NCBI GenBank assembly: GCA_003152315.1 | Contig: PLZV01000023.1 | Coordinates: 1 to 64,000, forward strand | From: Verrucomicrobiota bacterium | GTDB lineage: Bacteria > Verrucomicrobiota > Verrucomicrobiia > Palsa-1439 | Direction: 5' to 3' | DNA: 64,000 nucleotides | In this document: piece after piece, positions 47,233 through 54,420 of the stretch | Position numbering within the stretch: position 1 is the first letter of the stretch | Layout of the letters: every line of letters begins with the position of its first letter | Position numbers and translations under genes: made by a program | The notes under the pieces: generated by a model | Told to the model about the DNA's origin: nothing | Database searches by the model: none | Seen by the model: the letters and a program-made list of their open reading frames with translations, nothing else

Positions 47233-49400
47233 TTCAGATCCAGCGAAGTGTCCGTCACCGCGATGAGGTCGGTTTTTCCGTCCGGACGGGTAACCCGGAG
47301 CACGCCGTCATTGAGCGTCACCCTGAGCGCGGCTGGCGTGGACAACGTGCGCTCAGGCCAGAGCACCGCATCAACCGTGAACTCCTTGGCGGCCTCAGCG
47401 CTCTCAAGGGTGAGGTGGCTTTGGTCTGACCATTTGCCCGTCACATAACTGCTGCCCGCCTCGCCGCTTACGTATTTGCGATCAACTGGAACGGGAAACT
47501 TGTCAGTGACGCTTCCGTGCCACGTGACTCCCGGCGCAACAAGTTGGGTGGTCAGCGCGGCCCTGTCGCCCCGGATGAACGCGGTGTTGTTCGTGCCGTT
47601 CCAGGAGAGATTTTTTTCGGCGTGCAGCAACCAGGAGAGTGTCCCCGACGTGGCGAGCAGCACGCGGTCGCGCAACACGACATAGCGGTGGTCAATAAAG
47701 ATAAGATCGCGGGTCACGCGTTGAATTTTGCCGGGTTCGTTTTGGCCGGTTTGATAGGCGACGGTGGCGTCGCCGGTCGTCCAAACATAGCGCGGCGACG
47801 TTTCAAATCGCGTGATTCTTCCCGTCGATTGTTTGTCCTGCGGCTTCTGCCCAAGCCCGTCAATGAGCAGGTCGTTCTTGGACTTCGTCTGCCACGTCCA
47901 TTGCTGGTGGTGCGGCGAGCGATGAAATTCCCGATACGCCGAATTAATGGCCAGCCCCTCGCCGTAGGCGTTCAAGATGAAAGCATTTTGATCCGCATGA
48001 CTGTGGCTGAACGATCCGTACGGCGACGACTTGAATGTGACTTGAATATCGTCCGCCGGGCGACCGAGCGCGCTGTGCAGTGACACCCACCCAACATCCC
48101 GAAAGAAACGGTCCGAGGGCAATTTGCTCAACGGTTTTGCGGGCGGAAGCGGCCTGGCGCTCGCGATGAAATTGCGTGTCAGGAATTCACAGGCTGTCGG
48201 GTACGTGCGGTCCAAGCCGGCGAGGCCCTTGTCAATGGGACGTGGGCGCTTGTCGGTGCAAAGTTCGGCGTAGGCGCGGAAATAACCGTTTTGCTGGACG
48301 CGAGCGACGTGCTCCATGTAATCGGCGACAACGGGATCGAGATTGAAATGGCCCGCGTTGGACGTGTCGCCGAATATCGTGTGCCGGTAAGGTTGCACGT
48401 TGTAGAGCGCGAAATAAGGCGAGTTTTTCCAGAACAGCGAAGAATACGCGAGCGGGTCGCCGATGGCCAGCAACGCGTCCTGAAATGCTGCGTGCTCGAA
48501 CGTGCCCCGCCAATAGGCGTTGCCCTCGGCCCAACCGCCGTCGTCGCCGCCCCACGGACTAAACTGGTCACGGTAAAACACGTAGGCGAACTGCCACCAC
48601 TCATGCGCTTCCGGGAGGTCGTCCCATAACGCGAGCGCACCAAGCCCAACCATGGACATGAATCGCACCGGATGACTCTCGGCATTCACGTCGAGCGAAT
48701 TGCGCTGGATCTTTTCGACTTTCGCCGCCTTAATCCACGCCACGGTGCGGTCACCGCGTTGCTTGAAATGCGCGAGGACAATCTTCTTCTCCTCCGTCGT
48801 AAGTTTTGCGCGAAGCTGATCATAGACCAGTGGCAGTTTGCGCCAGAGGCGGAAATTCGCTTCGTCGTTATATTCGATGTCGGTGGCGCCCGCAACCGGA
48901 CCCTTCTTCCAGTCCGGCGCAAAACGCCAGGCGCAGGACTTGAGCAGGAACTCTTTGGCTTTTGTGAGATACTTCTCATCGCCGGTGACGATCCAGATTA
49001 ACGTCGCCGCTTCGGCAACGCCGGAGACGCGACCGCAGATATCCTGAACGTCCCGCCACTTGTCCGCCTTGTCGGAATCGCGATTTTTGGGATCGGGATC
49101 ACCGTAGGTCACCGGTTCGTCGGGAAATGGGAATGCGAGATAATCCTTGTCGAAGTCAGCCTTGGTTTTCGCGAACGCCTTCGCGCCCTCGCCCGTAGTG
49201 CAATAGGCGCGGAAGTCTTTCTGGCGCCCTTCAATTACCATGGTGCGCGGCGGGTGCGGGGGGACGTGGGCGGCGACATCTGCTGACTGCTGGGCCATTA
49301 GTGAAACACAGACGGCCAAGCTTCCGCTCATTACCAGGCCCCACCATCGCCAGCGTCGAATGCAGACAAATGCCATCATAAGAAATACGTTCGTCTCCAC
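47229..49400 (-). CDS. Exported DUF4962 / heparinase II-III family polysaccharide lyase
   Basis: This 723-residue lyase has an N-terminal alpha/alpha domain (DUF4962-like, with CGRVSGVAEAATLIWIVTGD and DDGGWAEGNAYWRGTF). A heparinase II/III C-terminal beta-sandwich domain follows, whose signature PYGSFSHSHADQNAFILNAYGEGLA sits near residue 460. The fold is shared by PL15, PL17 and related exolytic alginate, oligoalginate and heparin lyases, so exolytic release of unsaturated uronate is likely. A signal peptide is visible whether translation begins at the GTG (49400) or at the tandem ATGs 21-24 bp later (MMAFVCIRRWRWW). An AT-rich palindrome sits 7 nt upstream. It is the first gene of the three-gene minus operon. 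Confidence 0.88.
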   Translation of the reverse strand: METNVFLMMAFVCIRRWRWWGLVMSGSLAVCVSLMAQQSADVAAHVPPHPPRTMVIEGRQKDFRAYCTTGEGAKAFAKTKADFDKDYLAFPFPDEPVTYGDPDPKNRDSDKADKWRDVQDICGRVSGVAEAATLIWIVTGDEKYLTKAKEFLLKSCAWRFAPDWKKGPVAGATDIEYNDEANFRLWRKLPLVYDQLRAKLTTEEKKIVLAHFKQRGDRTVAWIKAAKVEKIQRNSLDVNAESHPVRFMSMVGLGALALWDDLPEAHEWWQFAYVFYRDQFSPWGGDDGGWAEGNAYWRGTFEHAAFQDALLAIGDPLAYSSLFWKNSPYFALYNVQPYRHTIFGDTSNAGHFNLDPVVADYMEHVARVQQNGYFRAYAELCTDKRPRPIDKGLAGLDRTYPTACEFLTRNFIASARPLPPAKPLSKLPSDRFFRDVGWVSLHSALGRPADDIQVTFKSSPYGSFSHSHADQNAFILNAYGEGLAINSAYREFHRSPHHQQWTWQTKSKNDLLIDGLGQKPQDKQSTGRITRFETSPRYVWTTGDATVAYQTGQNEPGKIQRVTRDLIFIDHRYVVLRDRVLLATSGTLSWLLHAEKNLSWNGTNNTAFIRGDRAALTTQLVAPGVTWHGSVTDKFPVPVDRKYVSGEAGSSYVTGKWSDQSHLTLESAEAAKEFTVDAVLWPERTLSTPAALRVTLNDGVLRVTRPDGKTDLIAVTDTSLDLK

Positions 49401-49406
49401 ATTCTC

Positions 49407-49420
49407 TTGATAAGTATTAG
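49407..49420. promoter_or_regulatory. AT-rich palindrome, site 4
   Basis: TTGATAAGTATTAG matches TTRATAATTATYAA except at one central base and the last base. It lies just upstream of the heparinase-like gene start (minus strand). Confidence 0.5.
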
Positions 49421-49449
49421 CATGTCAATTATTTTCGGAAAAGCAAATA

Positions 49450-49475
49450 CCCTCGCCGTCGGAAGACGGCGAGGG
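49450..49475 (-). terminator. Strong terminator hairpin after the PEP-CTERM gene
   Basis: CCCTCGCCGTC (49450-49460) and GACGGCGAGGG (49465-49475) form a perfect 11-bp stem with a GGAA loop. On the minus strand it follows the PEP-CTERM stop by 26 bp and is followed by TATTTGCTTTT. It separates that gene from the heparinase operon. Confidence 0.75.
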
Positions 49476-49501
49476 CAAGTAAGAATATCGGGCCAAACGG
49501 A

Positions 49502-50398
49502 CTATTTCTTCAAGGAGCGACGGCGACGCGTTACCGCACAAAGCCCGGTAAGAGCGAAACCGCAAAGAGCCAGCGTTGACGGCTCTGGAACAAGGATCAG
49601 CGCGTTGAGTTGGCTGTCAATTTGAGCGGTGGCTAAAACAGTATTCCAGGTGGCCAACTCATCGACCAGCCCGGGAACTCCAGCAACATTAAAACCGCCA
49701 CTGGCATCGCTCTGTATGGCGCTAATGGTGAACGTGCCTCCATTGCCCAGAATTGCGGTGGAAGATATGTTGCCCGTCCCGCCTCTCTGAGTAAATGACG
49801 ACAGAATAGTATTGCTCGCTTGCCCTGCCACCGCCAGATAATTAGTGATTCCATACGCGCTGGAATTCGCTCCGCTAAAGTCCCAAGTGGCCGCATAGTA
49901 ATACCACGTGCCGGGGGTAACCGTCCACGGAGTGGTGATCGTCTTGTTCCCCGCCTTGATGGTAACCACCTGACCGACGAGTTCCAGGGTATACTGATTC
50001 CCATTCGCGCCTGCGACGTCGCCGTTTGAAAAGACGTACCGTGTGCTGGCGTTGACGGCGTTTGGCGTATAGAAGAGCAGGGACAACGAACCGATGGAAT
50101 TGGCGGCCCCGCTGTTGTTAATGATATTCCCACCAGCAGCCACAGCGAGTTGGGCGGTGGTGTTCGTAAAGAAAGCGGCGTCACTCACGTTGCCAAAGTA
50201 ATCGTTCGTGAAGCCGGTACCAACGGCGGTTGGGACGAACGTCCCGGTGCCGATCGTAGGCACATAGGAGTTGTCCAAACTGTTGTAGTACATCGGGCTT
50301 TGGCCGGTCACAGTGCTTTGGTAGGCGGCCAAGTTCTGCCCGCGAACTGCGGCGGTCGCGAAAGCCAGACTGATTGCAATAGCCAGACATGTTTTCAT
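49502..50398 (-). CDS. LamG-like PEP-CTERM exported protein
   Basis: This 298-residue protein has a signal peptide (about residues 1-20, MKTCLAIAISLAFATAAVRG). A concanavalin/LamG-type beta-sandwich follows, with RYVFSNGDVAGANGNQYTLEL and PGTWYYYAATWDFSG. The C-terminal PEP-CTERM sorting signal is VPEPSTLALCGF, then a hydrophobic helix and an RRRRSLKK tail. Exosortase would cleave and process this tail at the envelope; no exosortase gene is in the window. The start at 50398 is preceded by GGGAGAG at a good distance; upstream in-frame ATGs at 50434 and 50542 are less likely. It is possibly a carbohydrate-binding surface protein. An AT-rich palindrome lies 200 bp upstream. Confidence 0.85.
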   Translation of the reverse strand: MKTCLAIAISLAFATAAVRGQNLAAYQSTVTGQSPMYYNSLDNSYVPTIGTGTFVPTAVGTGFTNDYFGNVSDAAFFTNTTAQLAVAAGGNIINNSGAANSIGSLSLLFYTPNAVNASTRYVFSNGDVAGANGNQYTLELVGQVVTIKAGNKTITTPWTVTPGTWYYYAATWDFSGANSSAYGITNYLAVAGQASNTILSSFTQRGGTGNISSTAILGNGGTFTISAIQSDASGGFNVAGVPGLVDELATWNTVLATAQIDSQLNALILVPEPSTLALCGFALTGLCAVTRRRRSLKK

Positions 50399-50597
50399 TC
50401 TAAGATCTCTCCCTTTTCTCTCGGTCGTATTCATCGCGATGCCGTGTCCGAAACGAAGGGAATAACTCCACGGAATGTCTCGCCGTTGCTCGGCGACACC
50501 CTCGCTCTGGGTTTGAGTTGTAGAAAGTTCCTCGCCCTTCATTTATCCCTCATCGTCGAATGTCCCTGAGCCAACTCGCTTTGGCTCTGGAACCGTG

Positions 50598-50611
50598 CTA
50601 ATAATTATTAA
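50598..50611. promoter_or_regulatory. AT-rich palindrome, site 5
   Basis: CTAATAATTATTAA is an almost perfect palindrome matching TTRATAATTATYAA. It lies upstream of the PEP-CTERM gene (minus strand) and 5' of a short plus-strand frame. Confidence 0.6.
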
Positions 50612-50616
50612 ATTTC

Positions 50617-50802
50617 ACGGAAAAAAGCAAGAACTATCTTGAGAAACTCCCCAAATGGTTGGCATTCGAGGTCTTGCGTAAAGGCAAACGGATGGTGTCT
50701 GTCGACCTGGTTTACCCAAAACCGAGAAGGCACATGATTGTTAACAAGGAGAACACTTCCGGAAACGAGCAAGGAGCGGTTGCTTATGATGCCGTGCGTT
50801 AA
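50617..50802 (+). pseudogene. Possible gene remnant next to the integrase
   Basis: A frame without an initial ATG reads KSKNYLEKLPKWLAFEVLRK, then GKRMVSVDLVYPKPRRHMIVNK, and stops at 50802. It looks more protein-like than the surrounding DNA but I recognise no family. It could be the tail of a lost cargo gene. The remaining bases to 50886 hold nothing visible. Confidence 0.25.
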
Positions 50803-50886
50803 GGCGACCGCTATTTCCGCGTACTGAGATCGAACGATTTCTGAAAGAAACGATGGCTGAGTAGAGTGAGTAATGCGAACCGTGCT

Positions 50887-52002
50887 TTACGCCTTCGCCG
50901 CCATTGGCACCACGTTGGCGGGTTCGGCTGTGGATGCGCCCCAGTTCATGCGCTTCGCCATTGCGGCGCTGTGTTCGTCGCGCAAGTGGCCGTAGGTCTT
51001 GGCCACGAGCAACCCGCCGCCTTTGTGACCGAGCCAGCCTGCAATCGTCTTGAAGTCAATCCCAGCTTCGATCGCGTTTGAGCAAAAGAAGTGACGCAGA
51101 GTGTGATGGTGAAAGTGCGGAAGCTTTGCTGTTTCACAGGCAGACGTGATGGCTTTCTTTGCGTTGTCAATCTGCACAATACGGTCGGTCGGTTCGGGTG
51201 GCTTGGCCAGTGAGGCCTGTAAGCGCAGAAGAAACTCTTCCAACGCGGGGAAAAGAGGAATCGTGCGCGCCTCGTGGTTCTTTGTGCCGTACTCGCCACC
51301 GGTGATCGTGAAGTTCTTCAATTCAAGATTCACTTCGCCCCAAGTCATGGCCGTGGCCTCCCCAAGACGGCAGCCAGAATAGGCCAGCAGTTCGCACAGG
51401 TCAGCGGCCTCGTGATACCGAACGTCGGACTGGCGTAGCGTGTCCAACAGAGTTTTGAATTGTGCTTTCGTTGGGATGACGATCTTCGCTTGGTGTTGCT
51501 TCCGACGCTCGGCCACCCTGGCAGGATTCTCCAGAATCAAACCCTCTCGCAGGGCGTAATCTAGAATCTGAATCAGTGTCTCCCTCTCGATGTTGAACGT
51601 GCGGGCCGACGCCGTCTTGTTCCGCGATGCGGCCCATGTATCGACCTGGCTCTTGTCGATAGCACGAACCGTGTTGGTGAAGTAGGGTCTTACTGCATTG
51701 ATCGCTGCCTCGCGCCGCACACGGCTCGACCGCTTCATGCCGCCCCCGACCGTGTCCAACCAACGCTTGGCAAAGTCAACAAAGAGGATGGCCTTCCCTA
51801 CTTTGGTGTTGAGTCGGGCAACTTTTTGGCGTAATGCTTCAAGGCGGCGACGTGCTAGTTCTTTGTCAGTGGTTTTGAGTGATTTCTTAACCTGATCGCC
51901 CTTGCGGGTGAAGATGCCGTAGAAGATGCCCGAATCCGCGGAGCGGTATAGGCAGGGGATGTTGGTTTTCTTCAAGACTTGGCTCTTGAGGGCGGCTTCC
52001 AT
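50887..52002 (-). CDS. Tyrosine recombinase / phage-type integrase
   Basis: This 371-residue site-specific recombinase has an N-terminal arm-binding region, a core-binding SAM-like domain (about 70-160) and a catalytic domain. All active-site residues are visible: Arg in SGCRLGEAT near residue 212, Lys in GGEYGTKNHEAR near 240, HTLRH near 303, His in GWLGHKGG near 327 and the nucleophile Tyr in AKTYGHLRDEH near 338. It therefore looks functional. Its 5' end lies 93 bp from an intact tRNA-Arg, the usual place for an integrase beside its own attachment site. It probably integrated the roughly 29-kb element that ends at the tRNA fragment at 23137-23175. Confidence 0.95.
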   Translation of the reverse strand: MEAALKSQVLKKTNIPCLYRSADSGIFYGIFTRKGDQVKKSLKTTDKELARRRLEALRQKVARLNTKVGKAILFVDFAKRWLDTVGGGMKRSSRVRREAAINAVRPYFTNTVRAIDKSQVDTWAASRNKTASARTFNIERETLIQILDYALREGLILENPARVAERRKQHQAKIVIPTKAQFKTLLDTLRQSDVRYHEAADLCELLAYSGCRLGEATAMTWGEVNLELKNFTITGGEYGTKNHEARTIPLFPALEEFLLRLQASLAKPPEPTDRIVQIDNAKKAITSACETAKLPHFHHHTLRHFFCSNAIEAGIDFKTIAGWLGHKGGGLLVAKTYGHLRDEHSAAMAKRMNWGASTAEPANVVPMAAKA

Positions 52003-52018
52003 GGTGGAAACATCTTAA

Positions 52019-52040
52019 AGATTGCAAATTTAGATTGCAA
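52019..52040. repeat. Two AGATTGCAA direct repeats before the integrase
   Basis: AGATTGCAA occurs at 52019-52027 and 52032-52040, 13 bp apart, between the integrase start and the tRNA. Such repeats suit arm-type binding sites of the integrase or an excisionase, or an autoregulatory site. Confidence 0.4.
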
Positions 52041-52093
52041 GCACAATATTTAGGCATAGGGAAATGCTCATAAAAACACTATAAACATTGCGT

Positions 52094-52134
52094 GTGCGCC
52101 CATAGCTCAATTGGATAGAGCGTTGGTCTACGGA
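52094..52134 (+). repeat. 41-bp attachment-site copy (probable attR)
   Basis: This is identical to 23135-23175. It covers two bases upstream of the tRNA plus its first 39 nt and ends at the 3' edge of the anticodon loop. A TATAAA (52080-52085) lies 10 nt before the tRNA and would be the promoter element supplied by the inserted DNA. Confidence 0.8.
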
Positions 52135-52172
52135 ACCAAAGGTTGCAGGTTCAACTCCTGCTGGGCGCGCCA
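52096..52172 (+). tRNA. tRNA-Arg(ACG)
   Basis: A complete cloverleaf is present: acceptor GCGCCCA/TGGGCGC, D stem GCTC/GAGC, anticodon stem TTGGT/ACCAA with loop CTACGGA (anticodon ACG), T stem GCAGG/CCTGC with loop TTCAACT, discriminator G and an encoded CCA (52170-52172). Its 5' half appears to be contributed by the integrated element and its 3' half by the chromosome. Confidence 0.95.
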
Positions 52173-52280
52173 CTTCCCTCCTTCCCCTGCCGCCGGTCAT
52201 TCATATATGTACGGCTCCTGCACGAACCGACCATACGTCCTATCTCGACTACACCAGATGCCCTCACGGACTCCATTTCG

Positions 52281-52450
52281 GGCTAAAACGAACCCAAATC
52301 CCGCAATTTGCACCCCTAAAGCCCCTCTATTTTGGGTTCGTTTTCCAAAACGAACCCACCGGATTATTCGCACGTCTTCCGTCGCAACTCGCGTGTTCGT
52401 TGGCGGTTACATCAAAAACACCGTCGCAAAACGGTGGGTTCGTTTCGCAG
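52281..52450. repeat. GGGTTCGTTTT-type inverted repeats
   Basis: AAAACGAACCCAAAT near 52281 is mirrored by ATTTTGGGTTCGTTTT near 52328. A second inverted copy (CAAAACGAACCCA) follows at once, and another GGTGGGTTCGTTT comes at about 52434. In translation such units give K-T-N-P / N-E-P-like strings, as in dispersed intergenic repeats of planctomycete and verrucomicrobial genomes. Noncoding in my view. Confidence 0.55.
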
Positions 52451-52476
52451 AAACATATATGGGCCCCCGCGTGTCG

Positions 52477-52594
52477 CGCCGCAGCGCTTGCGGAGGCGGA
52501 AGCTGCGCACAGCAGCGAGTCGCGCCGTAGCCTTGGCGAAGGCGGACCCAAGCTTGTCCTAGGTCTTGTCCGCCGTAGCCTTGGCGAAGGCGGA
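52477..52594. repeat. Three copies of a 24-bp partly palindromic repeat
   Basis: CGCCGTAGCCTTGGCGAAGG plus CGGA occurs at 52523-52546 and 52571-52594. A diverged copy (CGCCGCAGCGCTTGCGGAGG plus CGGA) is at 52477-52500. The ends CCGCC and GGCGG are inverted, giving a stem. Similar sequences are scattered in intergenic regions of verrucomicrobial genomes. Spacing here is 46-48 bp. Confidence 0.8.
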
Positions 52595-52658
52595 TTCCCA
52601 ATGTCAAAGAACTGCGCCGATCATACCCCTTTCGGATTATCGTGTCCAGAAAAATAAT

Positions 52659-52784
52659 CTATTTACGATAAATTGACAGGGCACGGGAGTTGCCGCGTTT
52701 CTGCTCGGTTGTAGCTGCGCGTCGGCTCTTACGACATTCGGGACCCCTGCGCCGAAGTCTCATGCCGAGAGCGATGTGCTCCAT
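52659..52784 (-). other. Short frame starting MEHIALGM, 41 codons
   Basis: The first eight codons encode MEHIALGM, the same peptide that begins the S53 protease gene at 57216, with two synonymous third-base differences. The remainder is Arg-rich and unlike any family. It may be a repeated leader sequence or a broken gene start. The rest of 52173-52898 holds the repeats listed separately. Confidence 0.25.
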
Positions 52785-52898
52785 GACGGGCCGCATCCGC
52801 CCCTTGCGCTTCCCGAACGACTCTCTTTTAGGGTGGCACTGGCTGGCACAGAGTGTCACTATTACGGCAAAGCAGCTGGTACAGCCAGGTGAATTAGC

Positions 52899-53597
52899 AT
52901 GGACATCACTCTCTCGTGTTCCAATTGCGGTCAACAGCTTGCGGTAGATGAATACGGCGCTGGTTTGACTCTGCCATGTCCAAAGTGTGGGCAGAATCTT
53001 CCGATTCCCGCCATCCCAACTGGTAAAAAAACAGGCTCTTCAGAACGATCGGCAGCGTCCGCTGGCAAGAGTTCAAGCGGAGCGGTTTCATCCTCACAGG
53101 CATTCCAACATGCTACTGGTAAAGACGTGTTCCACATCTCCTTTGACGGCAAAATCAAAGGCCCGTACACGCTCCAAGAGCTAGCAGAGTTGTATTACAG
53201 GGGGCTTGTCCAGTCCGATACCATATACAGCGAGAACAACTCTGAGCACTGGCATCCGATTTCCGATATTCCGATGCTGAGATACGCTCGACCTGCGCCC
53301 TCACACGCTCCTACTGCCTCACCTCTTGCGGGAACGGCTTTGATAAAATCATCCGCCACGTCACCAGGTACAAAAGCAGTTTACGGGAACAACCGCGGTT
53401 TCCTCAAGAACCTTGCATTGAACCTGCGAGGACCGGGGTTTGTTATAGTGTTGGTTTCGTGGCTACTTGCCGTAGTTGCTGTTTCTATCTGGGCCAACGA
53501 GAGTGGTCGCAAAGTCGCCTACGGTTTACTTTCGGCCTTTATCGCAGTGTACTTTATGGCGCTGGCTTCGGTCGGCCACAAATCTGATCACCTCTGA
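52899..53597 (+). CDS. Zinc-ribbon, GYF_2 domain and membrane protein
   Basis: This 232-residue protein starts with a zinc ribbon (CSNC at residues 7-10, CPKC at 28-31) and a Ser-rich linker. A GYF_2 (DUF4339) domain follows at about residues 75-125, with ISFDGKIKGPYTLQELAELYYRGLVQSDTIYSE and W-H-P-I. Two transmembrane helices lie at about 175-195 and 205-222. GYF_2 domains bind proline-rich peptides and in verrucomicrobia are often linked to membrane proteins of unknown role. Its first 38 residues resemble the small zinc-ribbon protein at 15001. It is not linked to an obvious operon. Confidence 0.75.
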   Translation: MDITLSCSNCGQQLAVDEYGAGLTLPCPKCGQNLPIPAIPTGKKTGSSERSAASAGKSSSGAVSSSQAFQHATGKDVFHISFDGKIKGPYTLQELAELYYRGLVQSDTIYSENNSEHWHPISDIPMLRYARPAPSHAPTASPLAGTALIKSSATSPGTKAVYGNNRGFLKNLALNLRGPGFVIVLVSWLLAVVAVSIWANESGRKVAYGLLSAFIAVYFMALASVGHKSDHL

Positions 53598-53602
53598 GTT
53601 CG

Positions 53603-53893
53603 TTACCTTTTGATCACCGTGAAGTTTTCGTTGTAGTAACTCTCGTACCCCGCACGCCATGCCTTCGCCAATCCGTTGACCCATTGAAAGCGCGTCGTGC
53701 TGACCTTGTTACTGGCTCGGCCACTTGTGAGACGCACTCGCCTTGGAACGTGGTCGCTATCCGCCAAACGGATGCGTTTCGACTTCGTTCCCTCTTTGAG
53801 CACCGGCGACGACCCCTTCAACGGCAAATCTTTGAGCAAGGCAGGTAGGGTTTCACCCCATGGCCTTCGACCAACCGCTGGCCTAAAATCCAA
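53603..53893 (-). CDS. Hypothetical protein, 96 aa
   Basis: I do not recognise a family. The frame is basic, with a KSKRIRLADSDHVPRRVRL stretch and a C-terminal FQWVNGLAKAWRAGYESYY segment that looks like a real amphipathic helix. There is no signal peptide or membrane segment. It runs convergently into the zinc-ribbon/GYF gene (5-bp gap), and its start is 2 bp from the divergent lipoprotein start, which leaves almost no room for a promoter. It may be non-coding. Confidence 0.3.
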   Translation of the reverse strand: MDFRPAVGRRPWGETLPALLKDLPLKGSSPVLKEGTKSKRIRLADSDHVPRRVRLTSGRASNKVSTTRFQWVNGLAKAWRAGYESYYNENFTVIKR

Positions 53894-53895
53894 GT

Positions 53896-54051
53896 ATGAA
53901 AAAAATAATCGCCTCTTGCCTTACCGTTGTTGCCCTTGCGTTGATATCCGGCTGCGCCTCTGATGGCACTCACAGCAGGACCACCACGACGGAACAAACC
54001 ACGACGCCTAGTCCCGTCACCACGACTACCACGGATACACAAACCAAGTAG
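53896..54051 (+). CDS. Small lipoprotein, 51 aa
   Basis: The frame encodes MKKIIASCLTVVALALISGC, a classic lipoprotein signal ending in the lipobox LISGC (Cys20 would be lipidated). A 31-residue tail of mostly Thr with Ser, Pro and Gln follows (RTTTTEQTTTPSPVTTTTTD). Such low-complexity tails suggest a flexible tether on the membrane. It has the look of entericidin-like or other tiny bacterial lipoproteins, but no specific family is assigned. It lies 115 bp upstream of the DUF3309-like gene on the same strand. Confidence 0.6.
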   Translation: MKKIIASCLTVVALALISGCASDGTHSRTTTTEQTTTPSPVTTTTTDTQTK

Positions 54052-54166
54052 CGTTCGGTTTTTCCCTTGGTGCACGTGGGCGTTTGCCGTGTGAATCTCA
54101 ACACGGTGAGCGCCGCCTCGCGCTCCGCTCGTAACAACCCGGCAAACTGAAAAGGAAAAACAGAGT

Positions 54167-54298
54167 ATGAACGCAATAATACCAGTTGCTCTCCTGGCGT
54201 GGAGCATACACGGAGGCCGCGATTGGGGTTACGCGCCCGTTGGCGGTGCTGGATTGCTGGTGGTGATTGTCGTAGTGGTGTTAGTGATGAGGCGATGA
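54167..54298 (+). CDS. DUF3309-like small membrane protein, 43 aa
   Basis: The short frame has an AAGGA ribosome site about 13 nt upstream of the ATG. It encodes a hydrophobic start, then HGGRDWGYAPVGGAGLL and a C-terminal transmembrane helix ending in VMRR. The W-G-Y-x-P-x-G-G-x-G-L motif followed by a Leu/Val helix is the hallmark of DUF3309 proteins, which are tiny and of unknown function. It would sit in the inner membrane. The reading is independent of neighbouring genes. Confidence 0.65.
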   Translation: MNAIIPVALLAWSIHGGRDWGYAPVGGAGLLVVIVVVVLVMRR

Positions 54299-54420
54299 AC
54301 AGAAGCTCTAACGCCTCTCGGTCGCGATTGGTCATAATTAGAATCGCGTCGCTGGCGCGAGTCGCGTCCGTGCTCGCTGGTTGAACCGGACGGCGGGCTG
54401 AGTGTTTTCAATCCGAGCCT

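Noticed and set aside
52477..52594. CRISPR array
   Set aside because: Only three imperfect 24-bp units, the first diverged, with non-unique spacer-like gaps and no cas genes; they are dispersed palindromic repeats.
52332..52657. Overlapping frames of 66-85 codons between the tRNA and the zinc-ribbon gene
   Set aside because: They are translations of the dispersed GGGTTCGTTTT and TCCGCC repeats, open on both strands, and not real proteins.
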